A DNA stretch of 44,301 bases, taken from the NCBI GenBank assembly GCA_946629065.1, contig CAMOXK010000011.1, positions 1-44,301 of the forward strand. The letters run 5' to 3'. Shown here piece by piece: positions 23,800 through 32,964 of the stretch; position 1 is the first letter of the stretch, and every line of letters starts with the position of its first letter. The stretch is from an uncultured Clostridia bacterium. GTDB taxonomy: Bacteria > Bacillota > Clostridia > Oscillospirales > Oscillospiraceae. Position numbers and translations under genes: made by a program. The notes under the pieces are model-generated. The model was not told the DNA's origin. It saw only the letters and a list, made by a program, of their open reading frames with translations, and did not search any database.

Positions 23800-26285
23800 T
23801 CCTCCAGCCAGTCAAAGAACTCGGCCTCGTGGTCTCTGAGTTTGTCCATGAGATCCTCGTCGTCGTTGCTGCCGAGATCGCCGAAGGTCGGCGACCAGGT
23901 GAAGCCGCTGAAGTCGTAGTAGATGATCGTCGTCCCGCCGGCCATGTCGTTCAGGCTGAAGTCGTCCAGCGTGAGGAGCTTGCCTGCTGTGTTGACGGTG
24001 TTTCCCTCGCCGATGCCGAGCATCTCGCCGGCCTGCAGCCAGTACTCGATGTTCTGCTTCCGGAAGGCCGGGTCGAAGGAGATCACGGCCTCGGTGCCGG
24101 CTTCGCCTGCGATGCTGATGCCCTCGGTGAAGCCGCCGGCCGCCAGTCTCGGGAGCGAGACGTGGTCGATCAGGCCGATCTCCAGGCCGACATACTGCGA
24201 GACGGAGTTGATGCCCTTCAGGATCCCGTTGATCAAGTCGATGGCTCCGTTGATCACGAACTCGACAAAAGACGGGATCAGGTTGAAGATGCCTTTGAAC
24301 AGCTCTACGACGCCGTTCCAGGCCTTTTCCCAGTCGCCCTCGAAGACACCGGTGATGAAGTCGATCAGGCCGCTGAAGACGTCCTGGAGCGCCTGAATGA
24401 TGGGCTGGATGCCCTCGATCGCGCCGCCGAGCACGTCGCCGAACAGCTGAGCCAGGAACTCGAGTATCGGCTGGATTGGCTCGAGGATCTCCGAGATCAG
24501 AGAGCCGAAGATCTCGATCAGCGGACCGATCGCCGTGCTGATCAGGTCGAGGATCGGCGTGATCAGAGCGATGAACAGATCGAGGATCGGCTGGAGTAGC
24601 TGGAGGAGCAGGTCGAGGATGGGCGTCAACACGTTCAGGACCTCGATCAGAACAGGGAGGACGGCCTCCACGATCTGAAGGATGACCGGCATGAGGGCGC
24701 TCAGGAGCTCGTTGATTACGGGCAGGACAGCCTCGATGATCTGGATCAGGATGGGGACCAGAGTGTCGAGCAGCTGGATGATAATGGGGAGTACGGCCTC
24801 CACGATGGAGAGCACCATCGGGAGGAGCTGGTCGATCAGGTCAAGGATGGGCGGGAGGATCGAGGTGATCAGCTCACTCAGCAGCGGCAGGATGGCATTG
24901 ACCAGCCGGATCACCACGGGGAGGATCGCCTGGACGACTCGCATGAGGACCGGGACGATCCGCTGGAATAGGCTGACAAGCACCGGCAGGATGGATTTGA
25001 TTAACTGTGCGAGGATCGGGGCGACCAGCTGGAGCAGTTGGATCAGCACCGGGACGATCGTCGTGACGATGTCAATGACCGGCGGGATCAGCTCGCCGAG
25101 CAGCGTGCCCGCGATGTCGAGCAGGACCGGGACGAGCTCCTGAAGCAGCGGAACGATCACAGGGATCAGATTTTCCACCATGGGCTTCAGCTGCTCGACC
25201 ATGCCCTCGATCAGAGGGATGATGCCCTCCATGAGATCAGCCGCGACCGGCATGAGCTCGTTGAGCGAGTCGAACATGGTGTTCGCAAGGGGGCGGAACG
25301 CGACCTCGGCCTTCTGCTTGAACAGCTGCAGCCGCTCAGCGAAGTCGTAGGTGTCCTCGGAGCAGCCGTTGATCGTCTCGGCGTTTGCCTCAAGCTCCTC
25401 GGTGAGGGCCGCGACGTCGAGCGTGCCGTTGCGGATGTTCTCCGCCATCATGGCTGCGCTCTTAGTGCCGAAGATCTCCGCGGCGATGCCTGCCGCTTCT
25501 GTTGAGGTTTCCGCATTCTTGATGGCTTCGACATACTCCGCGATCCCATGGCTCGCAGTCTTGCCTTCCTTGGTGAAGTTCGCGGTTGCCTTCTTCATGG
25601 CACCGAGGACCTCCGACGTGTTTACGCCGGCCTTGTCCAGCTGCCCGATCAGAGAGATCGACTCCTCGAAGCTGTAGCCGAGTTCCTGAAGCTGTGGGGC
25701 GAACTGCTGCGCCGTCGCGAGCAGGTCAGAAAAGCCGACGCCGGTGCTCTGTGAAGCCTTGAAGACGTAGTCCATGGCGTCGCCCATGTTCTCGGCGTCG
25801 ATGTTCCACGCCTGGAAGGCCTTCGAGGAGGACTCGATCACGGTCCCGAGGTCGTCGCCGAGCATGTCCGCGACCTGGATCGCCTGGACGGAAAGATCCT
25901 GCAGGACGGGCCCGGTCAGCCCGAGGCGCGTGTTGTAGTCTGCGATCGCTTTGCTGGCGTCCTCCATGGAGGTCGGAACGGAGCTGTAGACTGCGTCGAA
26001 GTCGTCCATGAGGGCGTCCAGGGCGTCGCCTGTAGCTCCGGTACCGATGCGGATGCTGTCCGTGACCTCGTCGAACTTGCCGCCGAGATCCACGAGATAC
26101 TTGCTGGCCTCCACGACGGCCTTGCCGGTGCCGACGGCGATCCCGCCGACTGCGGCACCCACGGCCAGGGCTTTCAGGTTCAGCTTGTCAACGATACCGA
26201 CGGCGCCGCTGACTGCCTTTCCGAGAGTCGGGGAAATGGAGCCGGCGATCTCGACGATCGACTGTAGTGTCTTGCCTTTAGCCAC
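23757..26285 (-). CDS. tape measure protein
   Basis: 842 aa; N-terminal TMP core, long apolar repeat region, downstream of tail chaperone; GTG start. Confidence 0.95.
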   Translation of the reverse strand: MAKGKTLQSIVEIAGSISPTLGKAVSGAVGIVDKLNLKALAVGAAVGGIAVGTGKAVVEASKYLVDLGGKFDEVTDSIRIGTGATGDALDALMDDFDAVYSSVPTSMEDASKAIADYNTRLGLTGPVLQDLSVQAIQVADMLGDDLGTVIESSSKAFQAWNIDAENMGDAMDYVFKASQSTGVGFSDLLATAQQFAPQLQELGYSFEESISLIGQLDKAGVNTSEVLGAMKKATANFTKEGKTASHGIAEYVEAIKNAETSTEAAGIAAEIFGTKSAAMMAENIRNGTLDVAALTEELEANAETINGCSEDTYDFAERLQLFKQKAEVAFRPLANTMFDSLNELMPVAADLMEGIIPLIEGMVEQLKPMVENLIPVIVPLLQELVPVLLDIAGTLLGELIPPVIDIVTTIVPVLIQLLQLVAPILAQLIKSILPVLVSLFQRIVPVLMRVVQAILPVVIRLVNAILPLLSELITSILPPILDLIDQLLPMVLSIVEAVLPIIIQLLDTLVPILIQIIEAVLPVINELLSALMPVILQIVEAVLPVLIEVLNVLTPILDLLLQLLQPILDLFIALITPILDLISTAIGPLIEIFGSLISEILEPIQPILEFLAQLFGDVLGGAIEGIQPIIQALQDVFSGLIDFITGVFEGDWEKAWNGVVELFKGIFNLIPSFVEFVINGAIDLINGILKGINSVSQYVGLEIGLIDHVSLPRLAAGGFTEGISIAGEAGTEAVISFDPAFRKQNIEYWLQAGEMLGIGEGNTVNTAGKLLTLDDFSLNDMAGGTTIIYYDFSGFTWSPTFGDLGSNDDEDLMDKLRDHEAEFFDWLEEWLRVREEGRYCNV

Positions 26286-26289
26286 TTCC

Positions 26290-26514
26290 TCACCTCCGCT
26301 TCCTGTGTGGTGGCTTCATGCGCTTCATGCTTTGTTCTCGCCGCTTCTGTTCCTCAGCGAGATCCTCGGCTGCCTCGGCGTACTCGACGAGGAAGGTCTT
26401 TACAGGTCTTCGCTCGAGGTCGGCGACTGAGGTGTGGTAGCATCGGGCGAAGTCTCGGATGGCTCGCTGGAGTCGTCGTCGGGTGACTCCTCGTCCGATT
26501 TCAGCGTAAAATTT
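26290..26514 (-). CDS. -1 frame extension of the tail chaperone (gpE'-like) after putative slippery site A_AAT_TTT
   Basis: Open -1 frame from 26508-26514 to TGA at 26290: YAEIGRGVTRRRLQRAIRDFARCYHTSVADLERRPVKTFLVEYAEAAEDLAEEQKRREQSMKRMKPPHRKRR. Confidence 0.7.
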   Translation of the reverse strand, partial: KFYAEIGRGVTRRRLQRAIRDFARCYHTSVADLERRPVKTFLVEYAEAAEDLAEEQKRREQSMKRMKPPHRKRR

Positions 26515-26807
26515 CTACCCACCTTCATGACCTGCATGAGGTCACCGCCCTGCAGCCGCTCCAGGTCGTTGAAGTCGATCTCCTGATTGACTGCAACGAT
26601 GGCAGCGAAGCCGAGGTAGAGGTGGAAGCTGTAGTCGAGTTCTACGGCGCCGGCGAGGTTGCCGCTCTTGGCGCCGGACGCCTTCATCTTGCGGGCGTCA
26701 GCTTCGGCGAAGTGCTGCGAGGTGATGGCGTCGGTGTCGTAGATGAGCTCCTTGACCTTCTTGCCGTTGACGTCGATCGGGTTTCTGAGTTTGATGACTC
26801 CGTTCAT
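26400..26807 (-). CDS. tail assembly chaperone (gpE-like)
   Basis: MNGVIKLRNPIDVNGKKVKELIYDTDAITSQHFAEADARKM...; between tube and tape measure. Confidence 0.8.
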   Translation of the reverse strand: MNGVIKLRNPIDVNGKKVKELIYDTDAITSQHFAEADARKMKASGAKSGNLAGAVELDYSFHLYLGFAAIVAVNQEIDFNDLERLQGGDLMQVMKVGRNFTLKSDEESPDDDSSEPSETSPDATTPQSPTSSEDL

Positions 26808-26867
26808 GTTGTCCTCCTTTTGTTGTAGAGAGGCCCCGGGATCGCTCCCGAGGCCTCTGATTGATGA

Positions 26868-27377
26868 TTAGAGCATGTTCTGGACGGGGGCCATGTAGTC
26901 CTTGCCGTCGATGCGGAGCTTGCCTGCCAGGCGGTCAATCAGGAGGAACTCCTTGCCGGCGCAGAAGATCTGCAGGCGGCTCACGCCGTAGGTCAGCTCA
27001 TTCTCCGGGGCGCTGCCGACTTCGACGCCGATGCCGGGCAGAGCCTTCGGCATACAGCGGACGAAGGCCTTGCAGCCCTCGACGCTCGTGGCGCCGTCAC
27101 TCTTGACGACGCTCTGGACCCAGCGGAACTCGAGGTTCTGCTTCTCCAGGCGGGACAGACGGCCGAGGCCGGCGTCGATGCCGATCTTGGTGATGGCGAG
27201 CTCCATGTCGTCCAGCAGGCCGATGATGGGGACGGTCATGGTGCCCATGGCCTTGACCTCTGCGGTCTGCATGGTGATGCTCGGCAGGGTGAAGTTGACG
27301 TCCTTGCCGACGAGCTTGTTGTCAGCGTACACGGTGTCGGCCGCGATTGCGCTCTTGAGATCCATCCACATGATCAT
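26868..27377 (-). CDS. major tail tube protein (FII-like)
   Basis: LPSITMQTAEVKAMGTMTVPIIGLLDDMELAITKIGIDAGL... Confidence 0.9.
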   Translation of the reverse strand: MIMWMDLKSAIAADTVYADNKLVGKDVNFTLPSITMQTAEVKAMGTMTVPIIGLLDDMELAITKIGIDAGLGRLSRLEKQNLEFRWVQSVVKSDGATSVEGCKAFVRCMPKALPGIGVEVGSAPENELTYGVSRLQIFCAGKEFLLIDRLAGKLRIDGKDYMAPVQNML

Positions 27378-28843
27378 TCACCTCCAAAATAGGCGGCGAA
27401 GCCTTCGTCGGTGTAGGTCACCCTCATCGTCCCGCTCTTGAAGGGCGGCGTGGGAGTGGCCTCGAGATCCCAGACGAAGTCGCCGTTGACGAGATTGGCC
27501 TCCTGGTTCTCGGACTCGATGAACTCGACGGTCGGAGTCCCCAGGAGGGCGCCGATGCCGACGTAGCTGTCGAGGACCTCCTGCTCTGCGCTGATGATGG
27601 TGTCCCGCTCGTTGATGTTCATGGGAGCATCGACGCGGACGCCATGACGCAGCTGGAAGCCGTTGGTGATGTGCATGAGCATACGGATCGAGGAGTCGAA
27701 GATGGACCGGGGATCCATGTCTCCGCCGTAGCTGTAGGCCGCGGTGTGCGGGCCCCAGAGGACCCACTGGCCGCCCCAGTAGACGGCGGTGGTGATGCCC
27801 TTCTCGTTGAGGGCGTTCGCGGTCTGCTGGTCGTAGCCCATGTTGGAGGCAGCGGCGCCGAAGAACTGGCCGGTCGCCATGATGGCCTTGTTGGACGGGG
27901 ACTCGAAGGGGATGCCGTCGTGCTCGGAGTCGACGCGCTGCATCGTCGCAGCGGTCACCGTGGACAGGTGGAAGCGCCGGCCACTGCCGTCCGGCACCAT
28001 AGGCCAGCAGACCTTGGAGAACTCGGAGGTGTAGCCGTTGTCCGTCTTCCATGCGATCGCCTTGGCGATGGTGTCGACGGGATTGGTGTCGACGAGAGGA
28101 ATGTCCGCGACGACGAAGGCGTCCCAGTGGCCGTTGATCTTCTTCGCGGCGGAGACCATGGCGGTATAGACCGCCGGGATGTGGGACCAGCCGGGGGCGG
28201 CGATGACGTTCGCCACTACGTTCTCGCGCTGATAGAGCAGAGCGAGAGCAGCGAGGCCGGTGTAGACTCCGGAGTCGCTGACGGAGCCGATGATGGCGGA
28301 CGCCTGCACCGTGGAGGTGTTGACCTCGCGGAACGAGACGGAGACGTTGCCGGAGAGCTGCGTCTCACCGATGGACGTGATGACGACCTTGCCGGTGTTG
28401 AAGTTGTAGGCCACTTCGTAGTCGGTGCCCTCGACCTTGTCCTGGATGGCGATCGTGTCGAGGATGATCGTGCTGGAGGCGAACTCGCCGCGGCCACCGG
28501 AGAAGGCGACGGAGATGCTGGTATTCTCCGACTTCCGATGGGTGGTGGGATCCAGCACGTTGATGACGTAGATGGGGCCGACGTTGCCGACCGTGTTGTC
28601 GAAGTGCTCGGCGACGGCCTCGCAGAGGGTGAAGGCGTCCCAGTCGGCCGCGTAGCCGATCTTCGCCTGCGCGTCGACCATGTTGCTCAGCTTGATCGGA
28701 GCGTTGATGATCCCCGCGTTCGCGTACCCTCTCACGAGGTTGACAGGAGCAGTACCGACATACACGACGACGGTGTCGGAGTTGGTCGAGCTCTTGACCT
28801 TGGAGGCCCGGAGCTCGCCATAGGTTCCGTGCTTGTATGCCAT
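27374..28843 (-). CDS. contractile tail sheath protein
   Basis: 489 aa; MAYKHGTYGELRASKVKSSTNSDTVVVYVGTAPVNLV...; position before tube. Confidence 0.9.
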   Translation of the reverse strand: MAYKHGTYGELRASKVKSSTNSDTVVVYVGTAPVNLVRGYANAGIINAPIKLSNMVDAQAKIGYAADWDAFTLCEAVAEHFDNTVGNVGPIYVINVLDPTTHRKSENTSISVAFSGGRGEFASSTIILDTIAIQDKVEGTDYEVAYNFNTGKVVITSIGETQLSGNVSVSFREVNTSTVQASAIIGSVSDSGVYTGLAALALLYQRENVVANVIAAPGWSHIPAVYTAMVSAAKKINGHWDAFVVADIPLVDTNPVDTIAKAIAWKTDNGYTSEFSKVCWPMVPDGSGRRFHLSTVTAATMQRVDSEHDGIPFESPSNKAIMATGQFFGAAASNMGYDQQTANALNEKGITTAVYWGGQWVLWGPHTAAYSYGGDMDPRSIFDSSIRMLMHITNGFQLRHGVRVDAPMNINERDTIISAEQEVLDSYVGIGALLGTPTVEFIESENQEANLVNGDFVWDLEATPTPPFKSGTMRVTYTDEGFAAYFGGE

Positions 28844-28857
28844 TGTTTGTTCTCCTT

Positions 28858-29490
28858 TCAGAGTAGATTTTGATATGCGTCGGGTGTTTTATGGACGACG
28901 CCACACTCAAGCATCACGTCGATCCACAAAAACCAGTAGGGGTAGAAGTCCCAGATCTGCCCCTCCTGCGTGTAGGAGCCGTAGGAGAGCCCGTCGCCTT
29001 CCTTCACGAGCCGGAGGCCGGCGATGAACTCCGCGCTCTCGATCGCTTCGAGCGCCCGGTCTGCGAAGTTCATGACGCCGCGCCAGCCTTCCATGTTTCG
29101 GGTGTATGCGGCCAGATCCTCGCCGGTTCTCCGGTGGTATCTGTTCCCGCCTGGCTTGGTCGGATCCGGCTCCGGGACGACGATCTCGGTGCCGTGCTCA
29201 CCGGGCGACCAGGTCGCCAGGCTGATCCGGAGCTTCACGGTGCGCTTGCCGTCCACGAGCTGATCCTTGCCTTCCTTGAACTGCACGCAGAGCGAAGGGA
29301 TCGGCGCCGCCACATTAGGCGGCAGCCGGTCCTTCGCTGGTACGAACATGGGAAAGGCGGTCGGCGTGACGGTCTCGCCCGGGAAGCCATTGTCGTTCCG
29401 TTCGTCATTAGGCAGCTTCAGCTTGAGACCGTTGCAGATGGACTCCTGCGCCCACTTCGCGACGTTGTCGATGATCGTGGTGAGTGTCAT
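28858..29490 (-). CDS. tail completion protein-like
   Basis: Context between head completion and sheath genes. Confidence 0.5.
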   Translation of the reverse strand: MTLTTIIDNVAKWAQESICNGLKLKLPNDERNDNGFPGETVTPTAFPMFVPAKDRLPPNVAAPIPSLCVQFKEGKDQLVDGKRTVKLRISLATWSPGEHGTEIVVPEPDPTKPGGNRYHRRTGEDLAAYTRNMEGWRGVMNFADRALEAIESAEFIAGLRLVKEGDGLSYGSYTQEGQIWDFYPYWFLWIDVMLECGVVHKTPDAYQNLL

Positions 29491-29502
29491 GCTGCGCCCT
29501 CC

Positions 29503-29820
29503 TTAGACGGTCCTGTTCTGGCGTAGTGTGATCTGAGAGACGCCCTTGTTGTCCGACCAGTAGTCGACGATGTACTCCCGGCCGTCGATGTTGATCAGCG
29601 AGCCTGGCGTCTTCTTCTTGGGGAGTTCTGCCGTCCTGCCGAAGATCAGCAGGTCAGACTCGGCGATGCCGAGGTTCTGGCCGGCCTGGAGCTTCTCCAG
29701 GTGGTCGTTGTCGATCACGATGGAGATCTCCACGCCTTCGACGGTGTGCTTCTCAGCGAAGTCCTCGAGCTCGAAGAAGACGTTCTCGTTGTCCAGGGCG
29801 ATCGTGTCGCGCAGGCTCAT
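29503..29820 (-). CDS. head-tail joining/completion protein-like
   Basis: MSLRDTIALDNENVFFELEDFAEKHTVEGVEISIVIDND...; context. Confidence 0.5.
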   Translation of the reverse strand: MSLRDTIALDNENVFFELEDFAEKHTVEGVEISIVIDNDHLEKLQAGQNLGIAESDLLIFGRTAELPKKKTPGSLINIDGREYIVDYWSDNKGVSQITLRQNRTV

Positions 29821-30227
29821 TACTCAGGCAGAGCCGCAGAGATCTCGGGCGGCTGCTCGTCGTCCTGATCGGTAGCTTTCGCTGCTTCGATCAGAGCGAT
29901 CACCTCGGCCTTGCTCTTGGCCTTGCTCGCGTCTACGCCATACGCAGCGGCGACCTCCTTGAGCTCCGCGAGCTTCATGCTCTCGGAGTAGGCGGGCAGG
30001 GTCTCGGTGATCTCGCCGTCCTCGTCCTTCTCCGGATCCGGCTGCACGGGCTCCTCGGCGGGAGTCTCGACGGAGGGGTTGCCGACGATCCTGGCGACGC
30101 GCAGCTTGACGAGGCGGGCGGCCTCGTCGTCGCTGACGTCAAAGGGAGGATCGTCCGAAGTCTTCCGGATTACGGTGTAGCCGTTCACGCGGAGCCCATA
30201 GGTCCCGCTGATGATCTGGATCTTCAT
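29820..30227 (-). CDS. hypothetical head-region protein with acidic linker and SAP-like C-terminus
   Basis: MKLAELKEVAAAYGVDASKAKSKAEVIALIEAAK. Confidence 0.5.
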   Translation of the reverse strand: MKIQIISGTYGLRVNGYTVIRKTSDDPPFDVSDDEAARLVKLRVARIVGNPSVETPAEEPVQPDPEKDEDGEITETLPAYSESMKLAELKEVAAAYGVDASKAKSKAEVIALIEAAKATDQDDEQPPEISAALPE

Positions 30228-30256
30228 GATGCTTTCGCTCCTTTCTTACGCCCGGA

Positions 30257-31330
30257 TCAGGTGCTGGACACGACGCTCGCAGCGTAGCGCCAGGGCGCCT
30301 TGTTCTTGGGCGCGGTGACGACGCGGGAGGCGAGGCGCAGCTTGCGGATGTCCTTCTCCTGGTCGACGATCAGCTTCGGGATCCGCTGGCCCACAAAGGT
30401 CTCCAGCTCGTCGGAGCCGTAGGGGATCTGGGTGATGCCGCCATAGAAACGCTTACCGCAGCCAGGCGCGGTGACGAGGGCGGACGTCGCGGGGAAGAAG
30501 CTCGCCATGTTGCCGTCGTCGCCCTTGTAGCGCTGCTTCGGGACGAAGATGTTCAGCATGTAGCCGTTGAAGTCCAGGGCGCCGACGTGGGTGACGCCGG
30601 GGGCCACGATCCGGGACTCGAGGTCGCCGATGTACTCGTGGCGCTTGTCGAGGAGGTTCTGCAGGTCGGTGAACTGCTTGACAGTCGCCCAGGCGGTGGA
30701 GCCCAGGATCAGATCAGCTGCGGGAAGATCGGACTCCGCCAGCTCGTCGCACATGGCCTCGACGTCCGCCTGCATGGCGGCGAAAGTGCTCCACACGCCG
30801 GAGACGGTGTAGATGCCGGGGTTGGATTTGTTGGTGTCGTAGAAGTAGATCGGCAGGCTGCGGCCGGTGGTCGCTGCGTCGATGTACTCCTGGATGGTGA
30901 CGCCGTTGTTGATCATGGTCTGAGCGGCCATCCACTCTTCACGGCGGACGATCCGCCGGGTGAGGTCGCTCAGGTCGCGGACCTGCAGACGGCGGGCACG
31001 CTCGGCGGCCGTGCTGTTCGCGTAGATCGCCTCACCGAAGCCGCGCTTGGTCAGGTCGTCAATGGTGAGGACCCGGGAGGGCGCGATCATGGGTGCGGTG
31101 AACTCGTACAGCTCGTAGCCTTCGCGCTCGACGGGGATGTCGCCGGCGCGAGGATCCACGAAGGGCGCCATTTTGCGGTCGCCGTCCATGTACTCGACCA
31201 GCACCTTCTCGGTGTTGAACTCCTCGGTCTCGCTGAAGTAGCGGTCCCGGAAGAAGGTGGTCTCGGGAACGATTTCCTCGACCATGCCGGCCATGTAGTA
31301 GGTGTCGAAGAAGTTGATGTTGTTAGCCAT
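30257..31330 (-). CDS. major capsid protein (lambda gpE-like)
   Basis: MVEEIVPETTFFRDRYFSETEEFNTEKVLVEYMDGDRKMAPFVDPRAGDIPVEREGYELYEFTAPMIAPSRVLTIDDL. Confidence 0.95.
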   Translation of the reverse strand: MANNINFFDTYYMAGMVEEIVPETTFFRDRYFSETEEFNTEKVLVEYMDGDRKMAPFVDPRAGDIPVEREGYELYEFTAPMIAPSRVLTIDDLTKRGFGEAIYANSTAAERARRLQVRDLSDLTRRIVRREEWMAAQTMINNGVTIQEYIDAATTGRSLPIYFYDTNKSNPGIYTVSGVWSTFAAMQADVEAMCDELAESDLPAADLILGSTAWATVKQFTDLQNLLDKRHEYIGDLESRIVAPGVTHVGALDFNGYMLNIFVPKQRYKGDDGNMASFFPATSALVTAPGCGKRFYGGITQIPYGSDELETFVGQRIPKLIVDQEKDIRKLRLASRVVTAPKNKAPWRYAASVVSST

Positions 31331-31344
31331 TTCCTTTGTCCTCC

Positions 31345-31752
31345 TTATCGTGCGGCGGACGCGGTTTCCAGGAAGATCCCGCGCTGGCGCAGGGCGTCCT
31401 TATCCGCCTCGGTGATGGTGTAGCCCGTCTTGGCGACGAGCTTGTTCGGGTTGAAGCAGCCCATGTCGTAGACCGCTACGTTGACGTCGGCAGCGGTGCC
31501 GACCTCAACGTCGTCCGCCAGGATGTAGCAGGGGGTGAGAGTCTCGTTGCTGGCTGCGGAGTTGCCAAGGACGACGCACTTGCTGTCGCCGGCGCTGCCG
31601 TAGCTCTTAGCGAGGACGGTGCCGCGGACCAGGGTCTCGGCAGCGGCCAGCTTACGGATGGTGGCGCCAGTGACCTTCGCCTGGGGAGTCAGCCCGGAGA
31701 TCAGGCCGTCGAACTCCATGGTGTCGACCTTCTTGCTGAGATAGCGTGCCAT
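31345..31752 (-). CDS. head decoration protein (gpD-like)
   Basis: Size, position directly upstream of capsid; LAAAETLVRGTVLAKSYG...CYILADDVEVGTAADVNVAVYDMGCFNPNKL. Confidence 0.8.
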   Translation of the reverse strand: MARYLSKKVDTMEFDGLISGLTPQAKVTGATIRKLAAAETLVRGTVLAKSYGSAGDSKCVVLGNSAASNETLTPCYILADDVEVGTAADVNVAVYDMGCFNPNKLVAKTGYTITEADKDALRQRGIFLETASAAR

Positions 31753-31755
31753 AGT

Positions 31756-32964
31756 TTAGCCCTCCTTCTTGTTCATGGCTGCCTTGGCGTCAGCGCGGCC
31801 CTGGGCCATGCGCTGTTCCTTGGTCAGCGGCTTATCTTCGTCGCCCTTGGAGGCGGCTGCCTGGACCTGCTGGGCGCCGGATGCCGCATTGTCGGCGGCG
31901 GACGCCTGCAGGAAGCTCGTGCCGAGCTGCGCGTGCTTCTTCATGGCACGGAACGCGAGCTGCTCGGCGGTACAGGCGGTCTTGCCGTATTTGGCCTCCT
32001 GCACCATTTCGGCGTCACCGACGGACGCCGCGATCTCGTCGATCGCCTGCAATCTTGCCCGTTCGTTGGTGACGGCGTCGGACACGGCAGCGGCCTCGAT
32101 CTGTTCGACCAGCTGCGGCTCCGCCGCTCTGAGTTCTGCGGTGGTGTTGAACATTGTCTTTGTTCCTCCTTCTGTTTGTGCTCCGGCGTTGCCGGGCGAT
32201 TTAATTTCTGCAGCCTTGGCCGCTGCGGAAACACTGGGGATGTGCAGGCCGTCCGGGATGTGGAGGCCCTTGACGTCATGACGCACGCCGGCGACCATGA
32301 GGACGTCCTTGCCGATCATCTTCATGTCGGGGCCGGCACCGGTGAGAAGCTCGTCGGCGAAGCCGTTCTCGATGGCCTGCTTGCCGGTCATCCACGTTTC
32401 CTTGTGCATCATGGCCTTCAGCTTGTCGATCTCGGTGCCGGTCTTCGCTGCATAGACCTCCGCAGCCGCGTCGATGCCTGCGTTCAGCATTTTGATGATC
32501 TGCTTGAGGTCGTCGATGTTGCAGTAGTCGACGACGGTGCAGGCGGGCTCGTGGATCATGACCAGGCTGCCCGGGTAGACCTGGACGGTGTCGCCGGCGC
32601 ACATGATCACGGACGCGGCGCTTGCGGCGATGCCCTCCACGACGACGTCCACATGGGCGCCGAGGGCCTTGATGGCGTTGTGGATGGCGATGCCGGTGTA
32701 TAGATCGCCGCCGCAGCTGTTCAGCTTGACGGTGACCTTGCTCTTGCCGCGGACGGTTTCGAGATCCTGCATGAAGCCCTCCGGCGTGATAAACAGGCCG
32801 GGCTCAGGCTCTCCGGTCCACCAGTCGACGGGCTGCTGGGAAACGACGTCGCCATAGAGGACGATCTCGCCCTCCTCCTCGGAGACGCTCGCGATGTTCC
32901 AGCACCTCGCAGCGCCGGAGCTGGGGTTAGGTCCTGCCAGAATTGTCGGGCGGATCTTCTTCAT
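31756..32964 (-). CDS. head maturation protease, ClpP/S14-like
   Basis: LNSCGGDLYTGIAIHNAIKALGAHVDVVVEGIAASAASVIMCAGDTVQVYPGSLVMIHEPA. Confidence 0.95.
   Translation of the reverse strand: MKKIRPTILAGPNPSSGAARCWNIASVSEEEGEIVLYGDVVSQQPVDWWTGEPEPGLFITPEGFMQDLETVRGKSKVTVKLNSCGGDLYTGIAIHNAIKALGAHVDVVVEGIAASAASVIMCAGDTVQVYPGSLVMIHEPACTVVDYCNIDDLKQIIKMLNAGIDAAAEVYAAKTGTEIDKLKAMMHKETWMTGKQAIENGFADELLTGAGPDMKMIGKDVLMVAGVRHDVKGLHIPDGLHIPSVSAAAKAAEIKSPGNAGAQTEGGTKTMFNTTAELRAAEPQLVEQIEAAAVSDAVTNERARLQAIDEIAASVGDAEMVQEAKYGKTACTAEQLAFRAMKKHAQLGTSFLQASAADNAASGAQQVQAAASKGDEDKPLTKEQRMAQGRADAKAAMNKKEG

Noticed and set aside
24450-25250. Repetitive GATC/CTGGA-rich DNA as a possible CRISPR or satellite
   Set aside because: Repeats are degenerate, contiguous and in frame; they encode apolar tape-measure repeats
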